From assembly GCF_001939115.1 (NCBI RefSeq), contig NZ_MQTZ01000043.1, positions 215,283 through 279,282 on the forward strand: a stretch of DNA of 64,000 nucleotides, read 5' to 3'. How positions within the stretch are numbered: the stretch's first letter is position 1; each line of letters opens with the position of its first letter. Under the pieces are notes generated by a model. That model was not told the origin of the DNA, made no database searches, and was given only the letters and a program-made list of their open reading frames with translations. Source of the DNA: Leptolyngbya sp. 'hensonii'. GTDB taxonomy: Bacteria > Cyanobacteriota > Cyanobacteriia > GCF-001939115. This document shows positions 18,201-26,830 of the stretch, piece by piece. Both the position numbers and the translations under genes were made by a program.

Positions 18201-20022
18201 AGTGGGGAGAGTTAACTCTATACTTTCACCTAGATTAGAAACAGTTAAGGTTTCCATTCAATTGGTTTCCCCAGCGAGTGGGGAGCAAAAAGTACAGCAT
18301 CTTTGGATTTTCCGCTCGGGTTGTTTCCATTCAATTGGTTTCCCCAGCGAGTGGGGAGGGCTTACGGAGTGTCTGTGTCCAACATGATTAAAATAACGTT
18401 TCCATTCAATTGGTTTCCCCAGCGAGTGGGGAGTCAATACGCTGACAAAGGCCGCATCGTGCGAGCACTTGTGGTTTCCATTCAATTGGTTTCCCCAGCG
18501 AGTGGGGAGTACTTGATGTTGTTGTTGAGTGGGTTGTTGACAAGTTTTGCAGTTTCCATTCAATTGGTTTCCCCAGCGAGTGGGGAGCGCAATGCCGAGG
18601 TCAGAGGCCGCCATCATGTTCTTGTTTCCATTCAATTGGTTTCCCCAGCGAGTGGGGAGTTCAAATGCTGCTGGAGCTGGCAGGACTCTTGACTCTCGGG
18701 TTTCCATTCAATTGGTTTCCCCAGCGAGTGGGGAGCCTATCTGAACGAGTATATGAGTGAAGAGATTCCTCTGTTTCCATTCAATTGGTTTCCCCAGCGA
18801 GTGGGGAGTATCCTGCGGGTCTTTACCGGGGGGAGCCACCGAGGGGTTTCCATTCAATTGGTTTCCCCAGCGAGTGGGGAGAATACCAGCATCAAGATTG
18901 CTGTTGCTTTGACTGGACAGATTAATGTTTCCATTCAATTGGTTTCCCCAGCGAGTGGGGAGTGCAGGGAAGCTTTGATCTTGTGCTCAGCGCTATACGC
19001 GCAATCCCTGCCTGTTTCCATTCAATTGGTTTCCCCAGCGAGTGGGGAGACCCAGCGATCGGTTGCGGCTAGCAGGAGGACCGCACCGGTGGCGTTTCCA
19101 TTCAATTGGTTTCCCCAGCGAGTGGGGAAATTTGAGCCTCAGTCTGCTGTTGCCGCTTCTGGCCGTTTCCATTCAATTGGTTTCCCCAGCGAGTGGGGAG
19201 ATCAAAACATCTGAACACTGAATCCGAACGCCGCTATTGTTTCCATTCAATTGGTTTCCCCAGCGAGTGGGGAGTCGTATGATGAATCAAATTCGGGAAA
19301 ATGGTTCTACCTCGTTTCCATTCAATTGGTTTCCCCAGCGAGTGGGGAACTCAATTTGGTAAGTTCTGTCGTTTCCAAACTCCTCGTTTCCATTCAATTG
19401 GTTTCCCCAGCGAGTGGGGAGAACGATTGAGGCTGGCCTGCCTTTATTAGAACAGGACGTTTCCATTCAATTGGTTTCCCCAGCGAGTGGGGAGATCAAA
19501 ATAATGGGTAATCCAGTTATTTCTTATAAGGACGTTTCCATTCAATTGGTTTCCCCAGCGAGTGGGGAGGAGGGCAAGGAGAAAAGAGATGTTCTTAGTC
19601 AAAGAAGCCCAGTTTCCATTCAATTGGTTTCCCCAGCGAGTGGGGAGGATGCAGGTCAATACATAGGTTTGTGGATACTTCCGGGTTTCCATTCAATTGG
19701 TTTCCCCAGCGAGTGGGGAGTGGACCTGACCAAGGTGTTTCCCAAGTTGGCAGAAATTGAGTTTCCATTCAATTGGTTTCCCCAGCGAGTGGGGAGCTTA
19801 GATAATTGAGGTGATATGGAACCATCGAAACGAAAGTTTCCATTCAATTGGTTTCCCCAGCGAGTGGGGAGCGGAACACGTAGCGATGTGTCCCTAATAG
19901 GGATTATTGCCAGTTTCCATTCAATTGGTTTCCCCAGCGAGTGGGGAGAGAAGGCCGCTTGCTTGCTCAGTGCTGGCCATGCCGCGGTTTCCATTCAATT
20001 GGTTTCCCCAGCGAGTGGGGAG
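15227..20022 (-). CRISPR. CRISPR array, 64 repeats / 63 spacers
   Basis: A 36-base repeat (plus strand GTTTCCATTC...GTGGGGAG) recurs 64 times at 69-87 base intervals, giving spacers of 33-51 bases. Read on the minus strand it starts CTCCCCACTCGC, forms a CCCCA/TGGGG stem and ends ATGGAAAC, the type of 3' end (crRNA 5' tag) common in type III repeats, so the array is taken as minus-strand transcribed. The repeat at 15227-15262 has lost its first four bases (aagc for gttt), as expected for the distal end. Repeats at 19094 and 19314 end in GGGGAA instead of GGGGAG. I counted by reading the sequence. Confidence 0.97.
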
Positions 20023-20209
20023 CCTAGCTCTTGGAACCTGGACCTGTTAAAGCATCCAGACACCATTTGCGAGGGATAGAGATTTTCCAGTGCATAGCAC
20101 CTGCCATCATTGTATCCGAAACTGTAGAAATCCATACCAGGTAAGGCATCGAAGGTTACAACGAAAGAACTGGGATTCCAGGCATTTTCCTGATCCCTCG
20201 CAACATGAC
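20023..20209 (-). promoter_or_regulatory. Presumed CRISPR leader between cas2 and the array
   Basis: 187 bases separate the cas2 stop from the first intact repeat on the transcribed strand. It contains a perfect 11-bp inverted repeat, TTGCGAGGGAT at 20067-20077 and ATCCCTCGCAA at 20193-20203, 115 bases apart. It is not strikingly AT-rich and is open in one frame. I cannot point to a promoter with confidence. Its role as leader is inferred from position and from the degenerate repeat at the far end. Confidence 0.55.
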
Positions 20210-20488
20210 CTATACGATCGTTGAACCAGGCATCTGAGTCACCGGTGGATCTCCCCAAACTTCCACCTGCAGCAGCGTATGCCGCGAAAGTGGGTAGAAC
20301 CTGATACTATCTACATCCTCTTTATACTTTTTTCTCAACCGTTGCCGCAATTCATCATATTTGTCTGGTGCTAGAACACATTCAAACACGCTGTATTGAA
20401 CCCGTTGCCCATAGCCCTCTAAGAGATCTGAGATCTTCTTCCGTCGCTTGTCGCAGGGAATGTCATACGTGATGATGTAGAAAAGCAT
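20210..20488 (-). CDS. cas2: CRISPR adaptation endonuclease Cas2
   Basis: 92 residues, the usual Cas2 length. MLFYIITYDIPCDKRRKKI has the beta-1 strand ending in catalytic Asp9. GQRVQYSVFECVL and DSIRFYPLSRHTL follow the family order. Cas2 dimers bridge two Cas1 dimers in the spacer integration complex. The gene starts 3 bases after cas1 stops and is the last cas gene before the leader. Confidence 0.95.
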   Translation of the reverse strand: MLFYIITYDIPCDKRRKKISDLLEGYGQRVQYSVFECVLAPDKYDELRQRLRKKYKEDVDSIRFYPLSRHTLLQVEVWGDPPVTQMPGSTIV

Positions 20489-20491
20489 GGT

Positions 20492-21481
20492 TTAGCGGAT
20501 CAGATAAGGCTTGTATCCCTGAGCAGGATTATAAACAAACTGCTTATAAGCTTTAACTTGTTGCATCAACAGCCCCCAGCGGGGTTGCTCCTCCTCATCA
20601 ATTTGTAATTGCTCTTCCATCCGCTGCAGAAAAGCCCGCAAAAATTTCTTCCGCCCCATATCCTTGAGGTAACACCCCCCATCATGGTATTCAAAATCCT
20701 CGTCAGCTTTGACGATACCTCGATTAGCCAGATATAACACCAGAGAATCAACCACAGGGGCTCGAAACTCCTCAATCAAATCAGAAGCGAGAGCCGCATG
20801 GCGTTCACTCCCTTGATGTAAACAAGCTTGGTAAGGATCAAGCCCCTGTAACTCGATCAGGGAGAGTAAATGATTCCAGAGAACCTGATAGCCGAAACTG
20901 AGCATCGCGTTCACAGGATTACCAGGAGGGCGGCGCGATCGGGCAATAAACACCAACCCGTCCCCGGTTAAACAGTCCCCAAAGGCACTGAAATAACTGG
21001 CAGCACCTGCGCCTTCCATCCCCATGAGCTTGTCCAGTGTGGCGGCCTGCCCCGCTTGTTCAATCAGATATTCCAGGCTCTGGATGGCAAAGGTACTGGC
21101 ATCTGAAGGGCGGCGGCGTTGTTGCCGCTGGAGAATGACTCTGCTATTGCGGAGCTTTGCCTGCACGATCGTTCGGGCAACGACCAGACGATCGACTTCA
21201 AGCAGTTGCTGTTGATAGCGAGACAAATGACGATAACCTCGTTCAACGGGCAAAATCCGACCATAGCAATATCCCATGCGGGAGAGATAGGCGATCGGAA
21301 TATCCCGTTGCAGGCAGGCGCGGATTACCTGGGTCGTCACCTGGGACTGCCCAAAGATGAGGATTTGTTCCAACAGTGGCAGTTGGACTTCATCCAGAAT
21401 AGTCTCTCCGCGTTTGATCAAGACCAGCTCTTTTTGGAGAGACAGGTAACAGCCCTGCTGAGAAACGTACAGCGTGCGCAT
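20492..21481 (-). CDS. cas1: CRISPR integrase Cas1
   Basis: 329 residues. The N-terminal beta domain begins MRTLYVSQQGCYLSLQ. The catalytic helical domain has MEGAGAASYF (Glu156), CLHQGSERH (His222) and ASDLIEEFRAPVVDSL with the third acidic site. Length and sequence agree with type III/I-D-like Cas1 of cyanobacteria. It integrates new spacers with Cas2. It is not fused to a reverse transcriptase. It is preceded at 10 bases by a small membrane protein gene, probably in one operon. Confidence 0.95.
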   Translation of the reverse strand: MRTLYVSQQGCYLSLQKELVLIKRGETILDEVQLPLLEQILIFGQSQVTTQVIRACLQRDIPIAYLSRMGYCYGRILPVERGYRHLSRYQQQLLEVDRLVVARTIVQAKLRNSRVILQRQQRRRPSDASTFAIQSLEYLIEQAGQAATLDKLMGMEGAGAASYFSAFGDCLTGDGLVFIARSRRPPGNPVNAMLSFGYQVLWNHLLSLIELQGLDPYQACLHQGSERHAALASDLIEEFRAPVVDSLVLYLANRGIVKADEDFEYHDGGCYLKDMGRKKFLRAFLQRMEEQLQIDEEEQPRWGLLMQQVKAYKQFVYNPAQGYKPYLIR

Positions 21482-21492
21482 AGATAGCTGGG

Positions 21493-21768
21493 TTAACGCC
21501 GATCCAGATCTCTCGGATCGGGCTGGCGGAGTTGCGATCGCTGGGATTCTGCCATCAGATCTGGCGATGGAGCACTGGGGGCCAAAAATCTAATGATGCG
21601 ATCTGCGACAGTGGCGGTGGCATAGGTGGCCACGGTGACCAGCAAGGTGTTAATGATGACGGCTGCCAGTCCTAGAGGGGCAATGAGCAGAATCACCAGG
21701 GTGATCGCCCCATTGACCGCAGCAATGGAGAAATTGCGGACAACTGCCGCACGGGATGAGATATACAT
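21493..21768 (-). CDS. Small two-helix membrane protein in the cas operon
   Basis: 91 residues. Residues ~14-55 (FSIAAVNGAITLVILLIAPL, then IINTLLVTVATYATATVADR) make two membrane helices or one helical hairpin. The remainder is polar (AESQRSQLRQPDPRDLDRR). No family recognised. It sits 10 bases upstream of cas1 and 191 bases downstream of a CARF-HEPN gene, all on the same strand. It could be an ancillary membrane effector or an unrelated passenger, and the sequence does not decide. Confidence 0.55.
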   Translation of the reverse strand: MYISSRAAVVRNFSIAAVNGAITLVILLIAPLGLAAVIINTLLVTVATYATATVADRIIRFLAPSAPSPDLMAESQRSQLRQPDPRDLDRR

Positions 21769-21959
21769 GGGTCATTCCTGGGTAAAGTGAATAGCGGACC
21801 AATGCACCCGAACGCAGATCAGCAAGTATTTGCTACATGGGGAACCCTCCACAGCAGGAAGCCATACTAATTCAGAGTAGCCAAAATTTCCAATCCGTTG
21901 TTTCCTCACAAGGGTCTGGGTGATGCTTGGGATTAGAGAGTTGCGATCGCACAGGACAT

Positions 21960-23243
21960 TTAACTCAGAGACGATTGCATGGCCTGATCGAGTAAACTAC
22001 AAATGTGTTGATTCAGTAGATCGAAGGGATTCTCACCGGGTAAGGGTGCGATTGCCTTCAAGATAGTTTTCAGATGCTTCTGCAGGGTATCCAGATCCTG
22101 AATCTCAGAGACTCCCGCCAAACGATGCACCAGGTCATTGCGATCGTCAATATATTTTTTCAAGTCTTTCAGGATAGGTAATAGGGCCAAGTACTCTGGA
22201 TAGCGTTCCAGAATAGCCATCATTAAAAAGGCATTCAAAAATCCAGTTAACCGTAGAGGTTCCCCTTTAGGCGTCTTACATTGGCGCAGATATGCCATCA
22301 AAGTTCCTCCCTCCACTGCTGCTAAATCTCGCCAGACATCTTCTGGTGTTCGATCTTTCCCAGTTCGTAAATCAACTGGAATTTTGGCCTCGATCAATGC
22401 TCTCAAAGAGGTTTCTTGAAAAGAAGAAAGGAGAACCAGAAATTCGGCATATTCCCGATTTTTGAGTTTGGTTTGACCATTGAGATAACATTCCCTCGCT
22501 AAGGCTGTATAGCTACGCTGACGTAATGCTGCAATTTCTTTAAACCATTGTTGATCAAGGATTGCTTTGTAAGGTTGGATTGCTTGATCAGCCCGATCGA
22601 AGTCAAAGGCCATCCGACAATGCCCATAATTGAGCAGAGCCATCACTAATTCTGAGTTAAAATAACTGGCCTGAAAGCTAACTAATGCACCACTATAGTT
22701 GTAGTCTTGTACCTGCCGCTTGATCACCTTTAAGTCAAATTCATGCTTAAGAATGTTCACATCATCTCTGAAAACTCTGGCCTGTCCAGGTTGCAGTTCT
22801 TTAGGGTTACGAACCTGCCAAACGTGACTATGGGGTGCATAGCCTGTTGCCTGTAAAATGGCCCAACAGGATTTCATAGCCGGAGTTCCTGACGAGCCAT
22901 TGAACTCCAATGTGTCTTGGACCGTTTGGTGCTTCCAGGCTTGTTCAACTGCTTGACGCGCTTCCTGAACTGCTAAAGACTGATTAATCGGATCTTGAGA
23001 GAAGGCTTCACTGGCGGCAAGAAGGCTAACAGTGTCTTCTTTGAGGTTTTTGATCTCTGACAAGAGCCAGTCTTTGGTATCGATCGCATTCTGCTGAGTG
23101 CCATCAGTATGCAATAGAAATACACGCTTTACGATATGGTGATTTGCGAGTAGATGATGCACCAGGGTGACGATCGACCCTTCAGTTTCAGTTTTGGCGA
23201 AGGGGTCTTGCTGTCCGACAAAGGAAAGAATGATACTGGCCAT
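21960..23243 (-). CDS. CARF-HEPN ribonuclease (Csx1/Csm6-like), second copy
   Basis: 427 residues from ATG 23241-23243 (MASIILSFVGQQDPF). The open frame continues upstream into IS sequence, so this start is preferred. The N-terminal part has CARF-like segments: ILSFVGQQDPFA, VKRVFLLHTDGTQ and LEFNGSSGTPAMKSCWAIL, the last being the ligand-loop region. The C-terminal helical part carries RNDLVH (R368...H373), the Rx4H HEPN RNase motif. Such proteins bind cyclic oligoadenylate made by Cas10 and then cut RNA non-specifically. An IS1-family element ends 2 bases upstream of the start, so no native ribosome site remains. Confidence 0.82.
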   Translation of the reverse strand: MASIILSFVGQQDPFAKTETEGSIVTLVHHLLANHHIVKRVFLLHTDGTQQNAIDTKDWLLSEIKNLKEDTVSLLAASEAFSQDPINQSLAVQEARQAVEQAWKHQTVQDTLEFNGSSGTPAMKSCWAILQATGYAPHSHVWQVRNPKELQPGQARVFRDDVNILKHEFDLKVIKRQVQDYNYSGALVSFQASYFNSELVMALLNYGHCRMAFDFDRADQAIQPYKAILDQQWFKEIAALRQRSYTALARECYLNGQTKLKNREYAEFLVLLSSFQETSLRALIEAKIPVDLRTGKDRTPEDVWRDLAAVEGGTLMAYLRQCKTPKGEPLRLTGFLNAFLMMAILERYPEYLALLPILKDLKKYIDDRNDLVHRLAGVSEIQDLDTLQKHLKTILKAIAPLPGENPFDLLNQHICSLLDQAMQSSLS

Positions 23244-24082
23244 AGGGTTGTGCATCAAAGAATAGTGGAGCAAGTATTAGATCGTACCAAGTCCAAGGCT
23301 CTAGCGCTAATCCTGCTCGTTGAGATGCTGTGGTTTTGAATCGACTATGCTGCCAGATCCAGTTGAAATAACCCATGACTAATCGGGTTGTGACCTTAGT
23401 TTGTTCCCAGAGCTTACCAAACTGATTTTGTCTACGATGCCACCGTCCTATTTGTTGTCTCATGATTCCATTGGTTTTCTCCAATCGTTGTGTCTTATCT
23501 TGACCGATGTAGTGGAGGATTTCCGGTGGTAATACTCTTTCATACCCTCCCCAGTCATCACTATTCCACTGTTTACAGGCAGTCTTTCCCTCGCTACTAA
23601 CTACCAGCTCCTCAATCAATTCATCGGTGTGCTTTCCCACCCGGGCCGCCAGGACCAGACCACTTGAATCAGCTAGACTCACCCCAATCCAGCAATCACC
23701 CCTTTCTAACTCCTCTGAGCAGCATTGCTTTTGTTTTTTGCACAAACGACCACAGTTCATCTGCACTGACTTCTTCTGTTTCAACGGCTTGCACTTGGGC
23801 ATTATGCACCAATTGGGCCTGCTGACTCGCGGCACGAATAATGCTCACAACCGTATTGTATGCAAGCCCACTCGTGCGGCTAATGCCTCTTAAGCTGCTG
23901 CCTTCGCTATGGGCTTGTAACACTTGCCGAATTTGTTCTGGAGTGATTTGACGATGATAGTATAGGGTATCAAATCGCTCGTTGAACGTTTGCTGGCACT
24001 GGGGGCAAAAGTAGCGTTGGCTCCCATTCGGAGCTTTTCCGTGCTTGTGGGTGCTAGGATGACTGCAGAGCCTACATTCCAT
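23188..24082 (-). CDS. IS1-family transposase, two frames (InsA-like and InsB-like)
   Basis: Frame 1 (24082 to 23696, 128 residues) starts MECRLCSHPSTHKHG with two zinc-finger pairs (CRLC, CPQC), then an HTH (RGISRTSGLAYNTVVSI) and SADELWSFV. Frame 2 (open 23835 to 23188) supplies the DDE remainder: GDCWIGVSLADSSG, VGKHTDELIEELV, NSDDWGGYE, QDKTQRLEKTNG. Joining them needs loss of one base (or a +1 shift), most simply at the A6C run at 23733-23739, giving FVQKQKQ. Frame 2 has no stop inside the element, so its last ~19 codons come from the CARF gene. Activity is uncertain. Confidence 0.8.
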
Positions 24083-24146
24083 AGTTTGTGCTTAAAAGTA
24101 GACAGACCTCTATTTTACTCAACCCACCATGCTCTGACGCACAACC
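23246..24146 (-). mobile_element. IS1-family insertion sequence
   Basis: The ~901-base element is bounded by imperfect inverted repeats of ~23 bases: GGTTGTGCATCAAAG at 23246 and the complement of GGTTGTGCGTCAGAG ending at 24146. The two arms agree at roughly four in five positions. I see no convincing 8-9 base target duplication. It lies 8 bases after the stop of the PLD-like gene and 2 bases before the ATG of the CARF-HEPN gene, in the operon's direction. Confidence 0.8.
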
Positions 24147-24153
24147 AAAAGAG

Positions 24154-25203
24154 CTATGGATTCGGGCTTTGATACAGAAATGGCGTGCTTAAATTATTGA
24201 AGGCATTTCTGATTTTCTGAACTTCTGTGCAATAGCTGATGTGAATATCGTGTAATCGTCTAGGAAATATACTGCTTCGTTTATCCAGAATTAAGTTAAA
24301 ACCTCGACCAATGGAAATGCCAATCTGATCGGTAAAAAGAAAACGATCGTGGATCATCTGTCTACGCTGCTCTTCTTCTTTGACAAAGATCTGAAATTTA
24401 GGAAGTAAATCTCTCATGTTCGCTTCCAAATTTTGAAATGCAGTGATGGCACGATTCCTGTCAAATAGAGGTTGGTTTGGATAGGGTCGAGTGAAAATAC
24501 CTGTGTAGATTTTCACAGTACCGGATTCTCCTAATCTCGACTCCCGTTTAAACACGTCTAAAATCCATTCCAGAGCGAGTTGATACTGATCTGCATTGCT
24601 TTCTAAAATAGAACGTCCAATATAGCGATCGTAAAGCTCTATTCTCGCAGCATCCCTAAACAAAGGAATCAGGATTTCTTGCTCGAATTTTTGTTGCCGT
24701 CCTACTCCCGGTGGATAAAAGCGATCGCGCCTCTCAAGGGTTTGACAAAGCTTGTTGTTGAGGGTGTACTCATTAATATCAATAATGTTTGTCAGAGTAT
24801 TGGCAAGCTGTGTTCTTGCTGTTGCAAAACAGGGAGTGGGATTGACAGAGCAACCCTTGCATTCTTGCCGAGCCACCACGAATTTTGTTGGGTAGTCTTG
24901 AACGATTCTCAAATGAGGATCACATTGCTTTACGGAGGTTGATACTGGTTGGGATTGACCCGACAAAGAAACGGCAATAATCCGCTTCTGATCAGAGAGT
25001 CGGTTCAAAATGCTTATAGCACTATCTTTGAATCTTTGTGGCCATTTGTCTAAGACCTTTTGCATTGAATGCAAATCCTCTACGAGAACTACACTCGTTT
25101 GCTCTAGCTGCCGTAAAAGCCCTATCACTAGGCTATAAGTAGCGGGTTGGTTATCTAGGATTGAGGTAAAAATAGAGGGTAACAGTACTAAGCGATACAG
25201 CAT
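24154..25203 (-). CDS. PLD-like protein coupled to the AAA ATPase
   Basis: 349 residues from ATG 25201-25203 (MLYRLVLLPSIF), one base after the ATPase stop, so tightly coupled. A four-Cys cluster (CKGCSVNPTPCFATA plus an earlier CDPHLR) lies mid-protein. Near the C-terminus, residues 285-292 are HDRFLFTD, followed by QIGISIGRGFN. This fits the phospholipase-D motif HxK(x4)D(x6)GSxN with Arg in place of Lys (H285, R287, D292). One motif per chain suggests a dimeric nuclease or hydrolase. I recognise no named CRISPR effector. Its place between the cmr genes and a CARF-HEPN gene suggests a defence role. Confidence 0.6.
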   Translation of the reverse strand: MLYRLVLLPSIFTSILDNQPATYSLVIGLLRQLEQTSVVLVEDLHSMQKVLDKWPQRFKDSAISILNRLSDQKRIIAVSLSGQSQPVSTSVKQCDPHLRIVQDYPTKFVVARQECKGCSVNPTPCFATARTQLANTLTNIIDINEYTLNNKLCQTLERRDRFYPPGVGRQQKFEQEILIPLFRDAARIELYDRYIGRSILESNADQYQLALEWILDVFKRESRLGESGTVKIYTGIFTRPYPNQPLFDRNRAITAFQNLEANMRDLLPKFQIFVKEEEQRRQMIHDRFLFTDQIGISIGRGFNLILDKRSSIFPRRLHDIHISYCTEVQKIRNAFNNLSTPFLYQSPNP

Positions 25204-25204
25204 A

Positions 25205-26830
25205 TCAACTAAACCTCTCCTTGTAGCCTTCCTCAAAGAAACCATTAGGCCATTCGTCAATAAAATAGCCTTCTTCATCGAGCCTTAAGAGCTTGCATTT
25301 TGCTCCATCGGCTGTGCGATCGACGTAAATCACAGAGACATCTTCTACATCTAGCTCTCCTTTGCGAATAAGTTTTTGTAGCCTGAGCATAAGATGTTCG
25401 CTATGAGTTTCAATGATAAAATCATTGTAGAAAGGCTCCTTGATGCACTCCGCCAGTAAAGATCCCAATTCAGTTTGTAAGCGCGGATGAATATGGATCT
25501 CTGGTTGTTCAATCATGATGATTTTGCCTGAGGAAGCCATACTCTGGATAATAATGGGGAGAACTTGACTAATCCCAAAGCCCACATCCAGCATGCTGAC
25601 ATTAACATCGGTGAATTGATCAACCAAACGTAGAGCAAAAATGTCACTGAGTTGGGCTGTGTCTTGGCTGGTAAATTTTTCGACTTTGAGTTCATATTTC
25701 AAGTCAAAATCCTTCAATCGCTGATTTACTCGCTCTAAAAGATCAGGACGTTTGAATAACAAGTCAGAAATGCCCTTTCCCGTTTTACCCACTTGTTCAC
25801 TGGTGTTGCCGCTAAAAATATAGAGCCGTTCAGGATAGTCTCTTAGAGGAGCGATGTAGATGATCTCTCCTAAAAAAACTCTCAGCAGGTTTGCTGCTTC
25901 TATAGTTAAGTTACTTAAGGCTTCAAAGGTGCCTAGTCGTTGATGGAGTTTAAATAAATGGATAATTTCTAATGGAAAAAATTCTTCAAATGAGAAAAAT
26001 TCTTTCTGCCATTCACCTGGATTGTCTGGCAGAAAGTTACGATACCCCATAAAGGAATAGGAAGTGACTTTGAGAAAATCTTCGATCGCCTGAGCCAGGG
26101 TATATGTTTTCAAGCGTTGATCCAGGTCGATTAAATACTCCATTTCGTCAATACAGTCAGCCAGAGGAGATTGCGATCGCTGATCTGGTTCAATCTGTTC
26201 CAGTTCTTGCTTCAAAGGAGCAATTTGTTTGGCTAAAGCATCTGAAATCTTTTTCTTCTGGTTAGCTGTAATGGATTTAAGCTGCTGCCAAGCCTTGATC
26301 GCATCATTGGTTTGATGACGAAATAGGTCAAGTAACTTCGGTTGACCATTCTTCCACCAGTTTTGCCAAAAGGGATGTTCAGAATGAACGGTATCAACAG
26401 TCAACACCACGTTGTTACCAGCTGTTTCTTCTCGATAAGTAACAATGGGAATATCTTCACGGTCTTGAAACAGGTCAACAGCAGAGAAGATTGGTATGTT
26501 TTTTTGCTGATCATAGGCAAAAGTAATCCTTAAGCCCAAGTTTGGCGAATCCCCGACTTTGAACACCACTTTAATGCCGAAGGGTTGGTTCACGTCATGG
26601 CGATGGACGAACTCCCGATAATTTCCCAGATTGGTGAGCTTGCCTTTAGGTAGTAAGCGCACATCCGTACTTTCTGCTTCTTCCAAGGTCTGTTTCAACA
26701 ACAGCAATGATTGCAAAATTGAGCTTTTGCCAGAAGAGTTGGGTCCGTAAATCAATGTGATCGGACGAATGGGCAGCGGATCGGTATCCCCAAAAGCTTT
26801 GAAGTTGGTTAACTGGTATTGCCGTAGCAT
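25205..26830 (-). CDS. AAA/ABC-type ATPase with DUF3696 tail (OLD-like lineage)
   Basis: 541 residues from ATG 26828-26830, which overlaps the stop of the cmr6-cmr1 gene by one base (TAATG). Walker A is GPNSSGKSS (residues 29-37, Lys35). The signature-like GFGISQVLPIIIQ, Walker B IIMIEQPEIHIHP and the switch IIETHSEHLMLRLQ follow in SMC/AAA15 order. The C-terminal DEEGYFIDEWPNGFFEE is the DUF3696 ending. An insertion of ~250 residues with coiled segments (KKKISDALAKQIAPLKQELEQIE) separates the ATPase halves. Such ATPases are found as sensors in several two-gene defence systems. Together with the PLD-like gene this would form such a pair. Confidence 0.8.
   Translation of the reverse strand: MLRQYQLTNFKAFGDTDPLPIRPITLIYGPNSSGKSSILQSLLLLKQTLEEAESTDVRLLPKGKLTNLGNYREFVHRHDVNQPFGIKVVFKVGDSPNLGLRITFAYDQQKNIPIFSAVDLFQDREDIPIVTYREETAGNNVVLTVDTVHSEHPFWQNWWKNGQPKLLDLFRHQTNDAIKAWQQLKSITANQKKKISDALAKQIAPLKQELEQIEPDQRSQSPLADCIDEMEYLIDLDQRLKTYTLAQAIEDFLKVTSYSFMGYRNFLPDNPGEWQKEFFSFEEFFPLEIIHLFKLHQRLGTFEALSNLTIEAANLLRVFLGEIIYIAPLRDYPERLYIFSGNTSEQVGKTGKGISDLLFKRPDLLERVNQRLKDFDLKYELKVEKFTSQDTAQLSDIFALRLVDQFTDVNVSMLDVGFGISQVLPIIIQSMASSGKIIMIEQPEIHIHPRLQTELGSLLAECIKEPFYNDFIIETHSEHLMLRLQKLIRKGELDVEDVSVIYVDRTADGAKCKLLRLDEEGYFIDEWPNGFFEEGYKERFS

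Noticed and set aside
15217..20079. Many open frames with repeated SIQLVSPASGE or FPFNWFPQRVG peptides
   Set aside because: They are translations of the CRISPR repeats and spacers in different frames, not genes.
19995..20258. 87-residue minus-strand frame between cas2 and the array
   Set aside because: Overlaps the cas2 3' end and runs into the first repeat. Protein-like peptides are noted as a finding, but I do not call it a gene.
24154..25278. Longer start of the PLD-like protein (25278)
   Set aside because: The extra 25 residues overlap the ATPase coding end; ATG 25203, one base after the ATPase stop, fits coupling.
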